Below the pieces are notes generated by a model. The model ran no database searches and was not told the DNA's origin. It saw only the letters and a list, made by a program, of their open reading frames with translations. The position numbers were made by a program, and so were the translations under genes. Of a stretch of 38,245 bases of DNA, positions 28,731 to 37,637 are shown piece by piece (positions within the stretch are counted from its first letter, which is position 1; each line of letters opens with the position of its first letter). This stretch comes from an uncultured Erwinia sp. (GTDB taxonomy: Bacteria > Pseudomonadota > Gammaproteobacteria > Enterobacterales > Enterobacteriaceae): NCBI GenBank assembly GCA_913775305.1, contig CAJYIY010000022.1, forward strand, positions 1 through 38,245, in the 5' to 3' direction.

Positions 28731-30005
28731 TTACTCTTTAAAGGCTTTAAAGATCACCGAGGCATTGACGCCGCCAAAGCCAAATCCGTTGACCTGCGCG
28801 GTGTGAATTGCCATTGGGCGGGCTGTATTCTGCACCACGTTCAGCCCCTCCGCTGCGTTATCCAGCCGTTCAATGTTCAGTGACGGGGGCGCTATCTGCT
28901 GGCCCATTGCCATCAGTGAGAAGATTGAGCCTACTGCACCGGCAGCACCCAGCAGGTGACCGGTTGCTGATTTGGTGGAAGAAATCGCGGCTTTCGCACC
29001 TTTCCCCAGCACGTTCAGCAGGGCATGAATTTCTGCCAGATCGCCCACCGGTGTTGAGGTGGAGTGGGCATTGATGTAGTCGATATCGCCGCTGGTCAGC
29101 TTTGCCTGCGTGAGCGCGATCTGCATCGATCTGACTGCCCCTTCGCCATCCTCCGGTCCGGCGGTGATGTGGTAAGCGTCCGAAGTGGTGCCGTAACCCA
29201 CGACCTCTCCGAGGATAGTTGCACCGCGTTGACGGGCGTGTTCCAGCTCTTCCAGTACCAGCATGCCTGCCCCTTCCCCCATCACAAAGCCATCTCGTCC
29301 CGCGTCAAACGGTCTTGATGCCCGTTCCGGCTGCTCGTTCCAGGCGGTAGAAAGGGCGCGCGCGGCCTGGAAGCCGCCGAGAGAAACCGGATTGATGCAC
29401 GACTCGCTGCCGCCAACGACGGCGATATCGGCTTCGCCACAGCGAATGGCGCGCAGGCCGTCACCAATGCTCTGAATACTGGCCGCGCAGGCGGAAACCG
29501 GAGTACCCAGCATGCCCTTGAAGCCATATTTTATCGCCACCTGAGATGCCGCGAGGTTGGCAATAAACGAAGGGATGGTGAAGGGTGACAGGCGACGGCT
29601 GCCTTTATCCGCCACGGTTTTGACCGCGTGACTGATGGCGTGGAAGCCACCGATGCCGGTGGCAATAATGGTCGCAACCCGCAGTTTCACTGCTTCGCTA
29701 AGGTTACGCAGGCCTGCCTGAGTTACCGCCTCTTCGGCCGCGGCCAGCGCCAGATGAATAAAGCGATCGGACTTTCGCTGTTCTTTCTGCGGGATCAAGG
29801 CATCAATATCGAAGCCATGCTCGGGATCCTGAATAATGTCAGGCACCTGTCCACCGACGCGGATGTTGGTGTCGCCGTAGGCCTCGGCGGGCAGTGCAGT
29901 AATGCCGGACTGGCCTGCAATCAGCCGCTGCCAGCTGCCGATCACGCCGTTTCCCAATGGACCTGTCAGCCCCATTCCGGTAATAACCACTCTTAGCGTA
30001 TTCAT
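28731..30005 (-). CDS. Beta-ketoacyl-ACP synthase, FabF-like paralogue
   Basis: 424 residues from the chosen start (MNTLRVVITGMGLTGPLG), which matches where the family begins. A reading to 30101 adds 32 residues and runs across a palindromic operator-like site, so it is unlikely; ATG 30020 is another option. Condensing-enzyme triad: Cys173 (VSACAASIQSIG), His314 (INAHSTSTP) and His350 (STKSATGHLLGAAG), with Lys345. It elongates acyl-ACP by decarboxylative condensation. The housekeeping fabF normally sits in the fabHDG-acpP cluster, so this solitary copy is probably an extra synthase. NAHS replaces the usual NAHG. Its substrate is unknown. In E. coli this slot holds gntT. Confidence 0.88.
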   Translation of the reverse strand: MNTLRVVITGMGLTGPLGNGVIGSWQRLIAGQSGITALPAEAYGDTNIRVGGQVPDIIQDPEHGFDIDALIPQKEQRKSDRFIHLALAAAEEAVTQAGLRNLSEAVKLRVATIIATGIGGFHAISHAVKTVADKGSRRLSPFTIPSFIANLAASQVAIKYGFKGMLGTPVSACAASIQSIGDGLRAIRCGEADIAVVGGSESCINPVSLGGFQAARALSTAWNEQPERASRPFDAGRDGFVMGEGAGMLVLEELEHARQRGATILGEVVGYGTTSDAYHITAGPEDGEGAVRSMQIALTQAKLTSGDIDYINAHSTSTPVGDLAEIHALLNVLGKGAKAAISSTKSATGHLLGAAGAVGSIFSLMAMGQQIAPPSLNIERLDNAAEGLNVVQNTARPMAIHTAQVNGFGFGGVNASVIFKAFKE

Positions 30006-30038
30006 AGGTAATGCTGTCATCCGGGTTACGAAAGGAAT

Positions 30039-30064
30039 TTTCAGTGTACATGTGTAAGCTGAAA
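30039..30064 (-). promoter_or_regulatory. FabR-like palindromic operator over the ketosynthase promoter
   Basis: 26-base inverted repeat with ends TTTCAG/CTGAAA and core TACATGTGTA on the plus strand; 10 of 13 arm positions pair. Read on the gene's strand, the central 18 bases match about 13 of 18 positions of the fabB FabR operator as I remember it. A candidate promoter (-35 TTAACG at 30088-30083, 16-base spacer, -10 TATTTC at 30066-30061) would place the operator over the -10 and start site, fit for repression. The regulator is inferred. Confidence 0.5.
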
Positions 30065-30146
30065 TATCCAGCGCTAATCCCACGTTAAGCTCTTTATGCA
30101 TAACGAGTTTTAGCCGGAAATTTGAGCAGATCGGAGAAGGTATAAA

Positions 30147-30171
30147 TAAAAAAAGCGGCCACAGGGCCGCT
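30147..30171 (-). terminator. Intrinsic terminator of nfuA
   Basis: On the minus strand: AGCGGCC, a 4-base loop, GGCCGCT, then a run of Ts (the plus strand shows the A-run at 30148-30154). It lies 28 bases past the nfuA stop. Confidence 0.88.
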
Positions 30172-30198
30172 CAGGAAAGCAGGATAATTGTCGGTCGA

Positions 30199-30774
30199 TC
30201 AGTAGAATGAGTGCTCGCCGCGCTGATGTTCAGTAATATCGCGCACGCCCTTCAGCTCAGGGAACGCCTGCAGCATCTCTTTTTCGATCCCTTCTTTCAG
30301 TGTGACGTCGACCATTGAACAGCCGTTACAGCCGCCGCCAAACTGCAGAATGGCGAAGCCATCATCGGTGATTTCCATCAGCGAGACTTTACCACCGTGA
30401 CTGGCAAGCTGCGGGTTGATCTGCGCCTGTAGCAGATATTCGACGCGCTCAACCAGCGGCGCATCATCGCTCACTTTACGCATTTTTGCGTTAGGGGCTT
30501 TCAGCGTCAGCTGCGAACCCAAATTATCGGTAACGAAGTCGATTTCGGCATCCTGCAGATAAGGGGCGCTTAACTCGTCAACGAATGCCGACAGCTTGTC
30601 GAACTTCAGTTCAGTATCAGTTGCTTCTACTGCATCGGGCGGGCAGTAGGAAACGCCGCACTCGGCGGTGGGCGTACCCGGGTTAATAACGAATACGCGA
30701 ATCTGGGTGCCATCTTCCTGCTTTGACAGCAGTTTTGCAAAGTGCTCTTGTGCAGAGTCAGTAATAACGATCAT
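30199..30774 (-). CDS. nfuA: Fe/S biogenesis scaffold/carrier NfuA
   Basis: 191 residues, same length as E. coli NfuA. The N-terminal degenerate A-type (IscA-like) domain lies at about 1-95. The C-terminal Nfu domain has Cys149 and Cys152 (GGGCNGC), which bind a 4Fe-4S cluster at the dimer interface and pass it to client enzymes, notably lipoyl and aconitase-type proteins under stress. It lies next to gntX and bioH as in E. coli. Single gene with its own terminator. Confidence 0.97.
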   Translation of the reverse strand: MIVITDSAQEHFAKLLSKQEDGTQIRVFVINPGTPTAECGVSYCPPDAVEATDTELKFDKLSAFVDELSAPYLQDAEIDFVTDNLGSQLTLKAPNAKMRKVSDDAPLVERVEYLLQAQINPQLASHGGKVSLMEITDDGFAILQFGGGCNGCSMVDVTLKEGIEKEMLQAFPELKGVRDITEHQRGEHSFY

Positions 30775-30832
30775 GGCGATTGCTCAATAGTTGACAAAAT
30801 TCATTGGTTATAATACGCCCATCTCCGACCCG

Positions 30833-31516
30833 CTACAAGGTTCGGCACAGGCACCATATCTGTACGCTGGCGGCGCCTTGTGCCAGCAGCATACGGGCGA
30901 TCTCGGCAACCGTACTGCCGGTGGTCACCACATCATCCAGCAGGGCAACATGACGTCCGTGTACCTCTGCTGTGACCCGAAAAGCGCCACGAAGGTTGCG
31001 GCGGCGGGCCAGCGCGTTGAGGTGATGCTGTATTTTTCCTTTACGGATGCGTATCAGGCCCCGTCGTTCATAGCGGCAGCGCGTCCAGTGCGCCAGCTTT
31101 TGCGCCATGTCATCTAACTGATTATAGCCACGCAGCCAGGCTCTGCGGGAATGCAGCGGCACGCAGAGTAATATATCCGGGCGTGGCAACTTGCTGTGAC
31201 GATACTCCTGTAACCACCTTAGCAAAATCAGCCGGGCCAGCATCACCGCCTGTGCGGTGGCGCGATAAAATTTCAGCCGGTTCACCAGAGTTTTCAGCGG
31301 CGGCTGCCACGGCGTAACGGCCAGAAGATGCTGCCAGAGCGGTGGCCGCAGCAGGCAACGACCACAGGGTCGCGACGAATGACCGCTGGCTAAACCACAG
31401 CGCGGACAGGCGGAATACGGCTTCATGAGCGCGCGCAGGCAGACACTGCATATCCCGTGACGTGCCAGATTCAGCGGCATCTGGCATAGCCAACAGGCGG
31501 CTGGCATTGGTAGCAT
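30833..31516 (-). CDS. gntX: GntX/ComF-family phosphoribosyltransferase-like protein
   Basis: 227 residues from ATG 31516 (MLPMPAACWLC), same length as E. coli GntX. N-terminal Cys pairs (C8/C11, C23/C26 and two more) look like zinc-binding knuckles. The C-terminal half has the PRTase motif VALLDDVVTTGSTVAEIA. ComF relatives act in DNA uptake and E. coli GntX is needed to use extracellular DNA as a nutrient; the catalytic activity is unproven. The longer reading to 31837 runs antisense through bioH and is rejected. Divergent from bioH by 36 bases. Confidence 0.93.
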   Translation of the reverse strand: MLPMPAACWLCQMPLNLARHGICSVCLRALMKPYSACPRCGLASGHSSRPCGRCLLRPPLWQHLLAVTPWQPPLKTLVNRLKFYRATAQAVMLARLILLRWLQEYRHSKLPRPDILLCVPLHSRRAWLRGYNQLDDMAQKLAHWTRCRYERRGLIRIRKGKIQHHLNALARRRNLRGAFRVTAEVHGRHVALLDDVVTTGSTVAEIARMLLAQGAASVQIWCLCRTL

Positions 31517-31552
31517 AAGCACCTCATCGATCTGAAAACAGGACCATAACCT

Positions 31553-32317
31553 ATGAAGCAGCTTTACTGGCAGACCTTTGGCCAGGGCGATCGCCATCTT
31601 GTGCTGCTGCACGGATGGGGGCTGAATGCCAGCGTGTGGCACGGCATCAGCGATCGACTCGGCTCGCATTTTTGCCTGCATCTGGTGGATATGCCGGGCT
31701 ATGGTCGCAGTCAGGGATTTCCGGCGATGTCGCTGGACGAAATGGTGGCATCGCTGCTGCCGCAGGCACCGGATAAGGCGATCTGGCTCGGCTGGTCGCT
31801 GGGTGGGCTGGTTGCCAGCAGACTGGCGCTTCAGCATCCTGACCGGGTTGAAGCGTTGATCACGGTGGCGTCATCACCGCGTTTTAGCGTTGCTGAGGGC
31901 TGGCCGGGCATCCACCCTGAAACGTTAAGCGGCTTCCAGCACCAGCTCAGCGAGGATTTCCAGCGCACGGTTGAACGCTTCCTTGCTCTGCAAACTCTGG
32001 GAACCGAAAGCGCGCGTCAGGATGCCCGCGCGCTGAAAAGCGTGGTGCTGGATCATCCGATGCCGTCGGTGGCGGTACTGAATGCCGGGCTGGAAATACT
32101 CAGGGATGTTGATTTAAGAACAGAGCTGATTTCACTCGAGCTGCCCATGCTGCGCCTGTACGGTGCCCTTGATGGCCTGGTGCCGCGTAAGATTGCACCC
32201 ATGCTGGATGCGTTGTGGCCAACCAGTTCCGGGGTGATTATGGAGAAAGCGGGGCACGCGCCATTTATTTCTCATCCCGAAGCATTTTGCCAGTACATTA
32301 TTGATTTTATGAAATAA
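31553..32317 (+). CDS. bioH: Pimeloyl-ACP methyl ester esterase BioH
   Basis: 254-residue alpha/beta hydrolase. The triad is at family positions: Ser82 in GWSLGG, Asp207 in YGALDG, His235 in AGHAPF. It removes the methyl group from pimeloyl-ACP methyl ester and so ends the masked fatty-acid steps of biotin synthesis. Divergent from gntX with only 36 bases between starts, so promoters must be compact or lie inside the partner gene. A small hairpin (CACCG/CGGTG) follows the stop. Confidence 0.96.
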   Translation: MKQLYWQTFGQGDRHLVLLHGWGLNASVWHGISDRLGSHFCLHLVDMPGYGRSQGFPAMSLDEMVASLLPQAPDKAIWLGWSLGGLVASRLALQHPDRVEALITVASSPRFSVAEGWPGIHPETLSGFQHQLSEDFQRTVERFLALQTLGTESARQDARALKSVVLDHPMPSVAVLNAGLEILRDVDLRTELISLELPMLRLYGALDGLVPRKIAPMLDALWPTSSGVIMEKAGHAPFISHPEAFCQYIIDFMK

Positions 32318-32559
32318 CGGCCACCGTTTCTCCGGTGATTAACGGGATGAAAATTTGTATTTCCTGCTGGGACACTCAAGCGCTGCGTCAGCAGAGAGCG
32401 GGCGGGAGGCAAAAGGATAAATGCCACTTTTTGTCCATATTATCGTGCGTTATCGGGTTGGTCTGTCAGCCATATCCGGTTCATAATGAGGTCGGTGGTG
32501 TGGGAGGATTCATGCTGCCTGACCAGTCGGATGCCGATAGCCTATGGAGAGGAAAAATC
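32318..32559 (+). promoter_or_regulatory. bioH-DUF1471 gene intergenic region
   Basis: 242 bases. It holds a small hairpin after bioH and then the upstream region of the DUF1471 gene. I see no convincing sigma-70 promoter pair. The only clear signal is the strong ribosome site GGAGAGGA at 32546-32553, 6 bases before a GTG start. An in-frame ATG far upstream (32335) exists but would put a signal peptide in the middle of the protein. Confidence 0.5.
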
Positions 32560-32826
32560 GTGAAAAAAATTATTTCTGTTAGTGCATTATTATTTACCGC
32601 GACCCTGGCGTTTAACGCTTCAGCAGCAAAGGAAATCAGCCGTCAGCAGGCTCAGGATATGAACCTGGATAAGATTGGCACGATTACCACCAACGAGACT
32701 CATGCCCCGATGGATGCCAAAGCCGATCTGTCTGCCAAGGCGGATAAATTAGGTGGCCGCTACTACGTGATTATTGCCGCCGAAGAGCGTGGCCACATGC
32801 TGGCAGAAGCGGAAGTGTATAAATAA
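32560..32826 (+). CDS. Small periplasmic DUF1471 (YdgH/BhsA/McbA) protein
   Basis: 88 residues from GTG 32560, chosen because GGAGAGGA lies 6 bases upstream and the product then begins with a standard signal peptide (KKIISVSALLFTATLAFNASA, cleavage before AKEIS). The mature domain of about 66 residues shows the DUF1471 pattern: EISRQQAQDMNLDKIGTIT, then DLSAKADKLGGRYYVIIAAEERGHMLAEAEVYK. E. coli relatives (BhsA, McbA, YhcN, YdgH) are stress-induced envelope proteins affecting surface and biofilm properties. Which paralogue it matches cannot be decided here. A single-gene unit, convergent with the phosphorylase gene. Confidence 0.88.
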   Translation: MKKIISVSALLFTATLAFNASAAKEISRQQAQDMNLDKIGTITTNETHAPMDAKADLSAKADKLGGRYYVIIAAEERGHMLAEAEVYK

Positions 32827-32843
32827 GTCCTGCGCCTGCCGGC

Positions 32844-34535
32844 TTATTCGGCCTGCAGCCAGTAGTATTCCCACGGGGCCAGATCGCGTGGTCCCGTTTT
32901 GTAAATCCGTTCCCCGTTTATCACATTGCGATAGGGCCGATCGTCCGGCAGCGCAAAGCTCACCGTTTTATCACTCAGATTATAGATGCAAAGCAGTGTA
33001 TCCCCTGCGTTTTTCGCTTCACGCACCATCACCAGCAGGGTGTTTTCGCTTTCCTGAATTTTTAGCGGGTTATCAGGATGAAAAGCCGGCTGCTGCTGGC
33101 GAACCTGAATCAGCTGACGAAGCGCATTAAACGCCCGATGCCGCAGCGTTGTGGTATCCGCCAGCGCCTGCTGAATGTCGTCCAGCGGATATTTCTCGCG
33201 GTTAATGGCCCGGTTGTATCCGGCACGCTTCACGCCTTCGACATCGTTGCGTGATCCCAGCAGGCTTTGCACATAGATCGCCGGGACGCCGGGAAATGCC
33301 AGCAGCAGCGCATGGGCCAGCATAAAGCGCCGTAGCCGGGTAGCGTCATCGTCATCTTTTTTATTTAATGCATCCATATAGGTGACGTTAATTTCGTACG
33401 GGCTGGTGGTGCCGTCGGGATTATTTTTATAGGAAATCAGCGCACCTTCGCTCGCCAGGTCGCGCACCAGCGAAACAATCTCCGTTTCCGGCAGAATGCC
33501 GCGCAGCGGATTCAGGCCGATGCCGTCATGGGAAGCCAGAAAGTTGAAAAAGGTGGTGGTGCCGCCACTGGCATCAAGCGAGGCGGCCCACTGCCGCAGA
33601 GCGCGGGACGATCCGTAATGGATGGCATGTAGCACCAGCGGCGGTAGCGAGAACTGATAAACCATCTGCGCTTCATCCGTTCCGCTGCCAAAGTAGCTGA
33701 TGTTATCTTTATGCGGCACATTGGTTTCCGTCAGGATCACTGTACCCGGAGCCACCTCATCGGCAACGGCGCGCATCAGTTTAACCAGCTGATGGGTTTT
33801 TTCCAGATGGATACAGGAGGTTCCCGGCGTTTTCCACAAATAGCCAACCGCATCCAGCCGGACGTAGTCCGCACCTTTTTGTAAATAATCCAGCAGCACG
33901 GTTATCATAGCGATCAGCACTTCCGGATTCGCAAGGTTGAGGTCGATCTGATCGGCACTGAACGTTGTCCAGATAAAGCGCGTTTCGCCGTTGGCCAGAG
34001 TAAATGGCGTCAGCAGGGGAGAGGTGCGTGGGCGGGTGACCGCGCTGAGATCGGTGGCGGGAGGCAGGCTGATAAAGAAGTCATCCCAGCGCGGATCCTG
34101 AGCCAAATACCCCTTGAACCAGCGGCTTTCTGCGGAAAGGTGGTTGCAGACAAAATCGAACATCAGCCGCGTGTGCTGGTGGAGCCGGGCAATATCCTGC
34201 CAGTCGCCGCAGTGTTCATCAATGCGGTGATAGTCGATGACGGAAAAGCCATCATCTGAAGACCAGGGAAAGAAGGGCAGCAGATGGACCAGATTAAAAG
34301 TGGTTTGCAGGTGCTGCTGATAGAAGCGGGTAAAGGTGGTCAGCGTGGCGATACCGTCCTCGCGGAACTGATCGGCATAGGTTATTAACACCACGTCTTT
34401 TTCATCCCAGTGCGGCTTTCGCTGATAGCGGATGCGCTCGCGCGTATCGTCAATCAGCACGCGCAACCGCTGCAGCGCGGCGGCGGGGAATGAAGCGTCA
34501 TAGATGCGATCGATTAAGCTACTGATGATATCCAT
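32844..34535 (-). CDS. GH13_18 glycoside phosphorylase, YcjM-like
   Basis: 563 residues from ATG 34535; a GTG 18 bases upstream is possible but adds unrelated residues. Alpha-amylase-type barrel of the sucrose phosphorylase subfamily: FDFVCNHLS near 126-134, nucleophile Asp228 (YVRLDAVGYLWK), acid/base Glu270 (ILTETNVPHKDNISYFG), and His336-Asp337 (FLASHDGIGLNPLRG). These segments closely follow E. coli YcjM, reported to be a glucosylglycerate phosphorylase, so release of glucose-1-phosphate from a glucoside such as glucosylglycerate is more likely than action on sucrose. It has no transporter, regulator or partner enzyme beside it, unlike the E. coli ycj cluster. It is cytoplasmic (no signal peptide). 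Confidence 0.88.
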   Translation of the reverse strand: MDIISSLIDRIYDASFPAAALQRLRVLIDDTRERIRYQRKPHWDEKDVVLITYADQFREDGIATLTTFTRFYQQHLQTTFNLVHLLPFFPWSSDDGFSVIDYHRIDEHCGDWQDIARLHQHTRLMFDFVCNHLSAESRWFKGYLAQDPRWDDFFISLPPATDLSAVTRPRTSPLLTPFTLANGETRFIWTTFSADQIDLNLANPEVLIAMITVLLDYLQKGADYVRLDAVGYLWKTPGTSCIHLEKTHQLVKLMRAVADEVAPGTVILTETNVPHKDNISYFGSGTDEAQMVYQFSLPPLVLHAIHYGSSRALRQWAASLDASGGTTTFFNFLASHDGIGLNPLRGILPETEIVSLVRDLASEGALISYKNNPDGTTSPYEINVTYMDALNKKDDDDATRLRRFMLAHALLLAFPGVPAIYVQSLLGSRNDVEGVKRAGYNRAINREKYPLDDIQQALADTTTLRHRAFNALRQLIQVRQQQPAFHPDNPLKIQESENTLLVMVREAKNAGDTLLCIYNLSDKTVSFALPDDRPYRNVINGERIYKTGPRDLAPWEYYWLQAE

Positions 34536-34693
34536 GTGTCGTGAAGGGACCACCGCTGGCGTTGAGTTCAGGCGTTATTTTTCACTGTAGACTCTGGTAT
34601 CAGATTCGCAACTTCTTCTGTGCTGACCATCGGGGAATCGCAGTGCGGTTTAGCCCGGTCTGCCACTGAACTGAATGGCGATGGTAGCAAAGT

Positions 34694-34715
34694 GGGCGGA
34701 TCGGCCGATCCGCCC
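34694..34715 (-). terminator. GC-rich perfect palindrome after yhgF
   Basis: 22-base perfect palindrome, arms GGGCGGATCGG/CCGATCCGCCC without a loop, 10 bases past the yhgF stop on the minus strand. The following minus-strand sequence is ACTTTGC, not a true T-run. Probably the yhgF transcript end; the remainder of the 189-base gap to the phosphorylase start holds that gene's upstream region, in which I see no clear promoter. Confidence 0.55.
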
Positions 34716-34724
34716 GTGGAGAGA

Positions 34725-37049
34725 TTAGCGTTTTTTACCGAATGCGGCGGCCAGCGCGTCACCCATCGCGCTGTTGCCCGCTGGCTGTGCGGCAGAGCGT
34801 TGGGTGTTTTTTGCCGGATGGGCGTTATCCCGGCTATTCGCGTTACCGCCGCTACGCCGGGCATGGGTTTCCCCCGGCTGTTCGTCAAGACGCATGGTCA
34901 GGGCGATGCGCTTACGCTGCAGGTCCACTTCCATCACCTTCACTTTCACGATATCTCCGGCTTTCACCACTTTGTGCGGATCGTCGACAAACTTATCCGA
35001 CAGGGAGGAGATATGCACCAGGCCGTCCTGATGCACGCCGATGTCAACGAAGGCACCAAAGTTAGTGACGTTGGTCACCGAGCCTTCCAGCACCATGCCC
35101 GGCAGCAAATCGTTCATGGTGTCCACGCCTTCGGCAAACTGGGCGGTTTTGAACTCCGGGCGCGGATCGCGGCCCGGCTTTTCCAGCTCTTTAATGATGT
35201 CGCTAACCGTGGGAACTCCGAAGCGTTCATCGGTGAAATCCACCGCCTTAAGGTTGCGCAGCTCGGCGGTGTTACCCATCAGATCGCCCAGCGACTGCCC
35301 GGTTGATGCCAGAATACGCTCGACGACGGGATAGGCTTCCGGGTGAACGGTGGAGGCGTCCAGCGGGTTATCCCCCTGGCTGATACGCAGGAATCCGGCG
35401 CACTGCTCAAACGCTTTCGGGCCAAGACGGCTGACTTTCAGCAGCTGCTGGCGGTTCTGGAAGCGGCCGTTTTCATCGCGCCAGTTGACAATATTCTGGG
35501 CGATCATTTTGCTCAGACCTGCCACGCGGGTCAGCAACGGCACCGAGGCGGTGTTGAGATCCACCCCCACGCCGTTAACGCAGTCTTCAACCACGGCATC
35601 CAGCTTTTTCGCCAGCTGGCTCTGACTGACGTCGTGCTGATACTGGCCGACGCCGATAGATTTCGGATCGATTTTCACCAGCTCGGAGAGCGGGTCCTGC
35701 AGACGGCGGGCAATAGAGACCGCACCGCGAATCGACACATCCAGATCCGGAAACTCCAGTGCGGCCAGCTCCGACGCCGAATAGACCGATGCACCGGCCT
35801 CGCTGACGATCACTTTCTGGCCCTGTACCTGCGGGAACTGCTTCTGTACGTCCAGGTAGAAGCGTTCGGTCTCGCGGGAGGCGGTACCGTTACCGATGGC
35901 GGTCAGCTCCACCTGATGCTGAGCGCAAAGCGCCGCGATGGTGGACGCGGCCCTGGCGACCTGGCCGGTATGTGGATAAATGGTCTCGGTAGCAACCAGC
36001 TTGCCGGTGGCGTCGACGACCGCCACTTTCACACCGGTGCGCAGGCCAGGGTCGAGGCCCATTGTCGCGCGCATGCCTGCCGGTGCGGCCATCAGCAGAT
36101 CGTGCAGGTTGCGAGCAAAAACGTTAATCGCTTCATCTTCTGCACGTTCACGCACCGTCCCCATCAGCTCGGTTTCCAGGTGCAGCAGCACCTTGATGCG
36201 CCAGGTCCAGCTGACCACGGCTTTGCGCCAGGCGTCAGCGGGCGCGTTGTTGAGGCGCAGGGCAAGATGCTCCGTAATGATCTGCTCGCCGTGGCTTTCA
36301 CGCGGCGGCTCATCGAACTGCGGATCGGCGTTGAGCGACAGTTGCAGGATCCCTTCGTTACGGCCACGAAACATCGCCAGCGCGCGGTGCGATGGTACGG
36401 TAGCCAGCGCCTCATGATGATCGAAGTAGTCGCGAAACTTGGCGCCTTCCTCCTCTTTGCCATCCATCACGCGGGAGACCAGGTGGGCATTTTTCCACAG
36501 GTAGTCACGCACTTTCGCCAGCAGTGAAGCGTCTTCAGCAAAGCGCTCCATCAGGATATAGCGCGCGCCATCAAGGGCAGCTTTCACATCCGCGATGCCT
36601 TTATCCGCATCGACAAACTCCGCTGCCCGCTGCTCGGGATCCTGCGATGGGTCCTGCCACAACGTATCGGCCAGCGGTTGCAGTCCGGCCTCAATGGCGA
36701 TCTGTCCGCGCGTGCGGCGCTTGGGTTTGAAGGGGAGGTAAAGATCTTCCAGCTCGGTTTTGCTCATCGTGCCGTTAATGGCAGCGGCAAGCTCGTGACT
36801 CAGTTTGCCCTGGTCATCGATGGATTTCAGAATCGACTGGCGACGATCTTCCAGCTCACGCAGATACCCGAGGCGCGTTTCCAGCGTGCGCAGCTGAGTA
36901 TCATCCAGCCCTCCGGTCACTTCCTTTCGATATCGGGCAATAAACGGAACGGTATTGCCTTCGTCCAGCAGGCGAACAGCGGCTTCAACCTGGTCTGCTC
37001 TTGCCTTTAACTCATCTGCAATAATGCGGCTCAGCGAATCTTTCATCAT
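34725..37049 (-). CDS. yhgF: Tex-family RNA-binding transcription accessory protein YhgF
   Basis: 774 residues (E. coli 773). Tex architecture: helical N-terminal region, a YqgF/RNase H-like domain ([17 protein letters not shown] near 325-345), helix-hairpin-helix repeats ([20 protein letters not shown]), and a C-terminal S1 RNA-binding domain ([33 protein letters not shown]). A basic, disordered tail follows ([18 protein letters not shown]). Tex proteins bind nucleic acid and influence transcription and translation quality. The start at 37049 ([10 protein letters not shown]) matches the family; the longer reading adds 21 unrelated residues. greB lies upstream on the same strand, 108 bases away. 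Confidence 0.96.
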   Translation of the reverse strand: MMKDSLSRIIADELKARADQVEAAVRLLDEGNTVPFIARYRKEVTGGLDDTQLRTLETRLGYLRELEDRRQSILKSIDDQGKLSHELAAAINGTMSKTELEDLYLPFKPKRRTRGQIAIEAGLQPLADTLWQDPSQDPEQRAAEFVDADKGIADVKAALDGARYILMERFAEDASLLAKVRDYLWKNAHLVSRVMDGKEEEGAKFRDYFDHHEALATVPSHRALAMFRGRNEGILQLSLNADPQFDEPPRESHGEQIITEHLALRLNNAPADAWRKAVVSWTWRIKVLLHLETELMGTVRERAEDEAINVFARNLHDLLMAAPAGMRATMGLDPGLRTGVKVAVVDATGKLVATETIYPHTGQVARAASTIAALCAQHQVELTAIGNGTASRETERFYLDVQKQFPQVQGQKVIVSEAGASVYSASELAALEFPDLDVSIRGAVSIARRLQDPLSELVKIDPKSIGVGQYQHDVSQSQLAKKLDAVVEDCVNGVGVDLNTASVPLLTRVAGLSKMIAQNIVNWRDENGRFQNRQQLLKVSRLGPKAFEQCAGFLRISQGDNPLDASTVHPEAYPVVERILASTGQSLGDLMGNTAELRNLKAVDFTDERFGVPTVSDIIKELEKPGRDPRPEFKTAQFAEGVDTMNDLLPGMVLEGSVTNVTNFGAFVDIGVHQDGLVHISSLSDKFVDDPHKVVKAGDIVKVKVMEVDLQRKRIALTMRLDEQPGETHARRSGGNANSRDNAHPAKNTQRSAAQPAGNSAMGDALAAAFGKKR

Positions 37050-37157
37050 TGGGATACTTTTTGGCTTAAGAAATAGGGGACAGTTATACGGATTGCAGCC
37101 AACAAATGCCAACTTTGCGGCTGTCTAATCGTATTTCATCCGATATACGATGCGTAT

Positions 37158-37637
37158 TCAGGGCTGTTCTATATAGCTGATATCGTTGACGTACCAGAGC
37201 GCCTCGCCCACCGGAGTATGCACGGTGGCGGCATCGCCGACTTCCTTTTTCAGCAGCGCGCGCGCCATCGGTGAGTCGATAGAGATATAGTCGTTGCGCC
37301 CGAAAATTTCGTCGTAGCCAACGATGCGAAAACGTTTAATGTCGCCGTCGTCGTTTTCCACCTCAACCCATGCGCCGAAAAACACTTTGCCGTCCTGCTG
37401 CGGCGAATAATCGACAATACGCAGCTCTTCGAGGCATTTGGTCAGGTAGCGTACTCGCCGATCGATCTCGCGCAGGCGCTTTTTGTTGTACTGATAGTCG
37501 GCATTTTCACTGCGATCGCCAAGGCTGGCTGCCCAGGTCACTTTTTTCGTCACTTCCGGACGTTCTTCGCGCCACAGATAGTCCAGCTCCTGCTTTAACA
37601 GGTTGTAGCCGCCGCGGGTGATCAGTTTGGTTTTCAT
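37158..37637 (-). CDS. greB: Transcript cleavage factor GreB
   Basis: 159 residues. The N-terminal coiled-coil hairpin carries the acidic tip (SLGDRSENADYQYNKKRLREIDRRVRYL), which enters the RNA polymerase secondary channel and stimulates cleavage of backtracked RNA. The C-terminal FKBP-like domain is ISIDSPMARALLKKEVGDAATV. The length and YLWREERPEVTKKV segment separate it from GreA. Divergent from ompR, as in E. coli. Confidence 0.97.
   Translation of the reverse strand: MKTKLITRGGYNLLKQELDYLWREERPEVTKKVTWAASLGDRSENADYQYNKKRLREIDRRVRYLTKCLEELRIVDYSPQQDGKVFFGAWVEVENDDGDIKRFRIVGYDEIFGRNDYISIDSPMARALLKKEVGDAATVHTPVGEALWYVNDISYIEQP

Noticed and set aside
30791-31117. 108-codon plus-strand ORF near nfuA/gntX
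   Set aside because: It runs antisense through the 3' part of gntX, whose PRTase motif is clear; no independent support.
31517-31837. N-terminal extension of gntX to 31837
   Set aside because: It crosses the divergent promoter and is antisense to bioH; the 227-residue form matches the family length.
32335-32559. N-terminal extension of the DUF1471 gene from ATG 32335
   Set aside because: It would place a good signal peptide in the protein interior; GTG 32560 has a strong ribosome site.
35343-36527. 394-codon plus-strand ORF opposite yhgF
   Set aside because: Long but His/Arg/Gln-rich and without ribosome site or motif; yhgF is fully conserved on the other strand.
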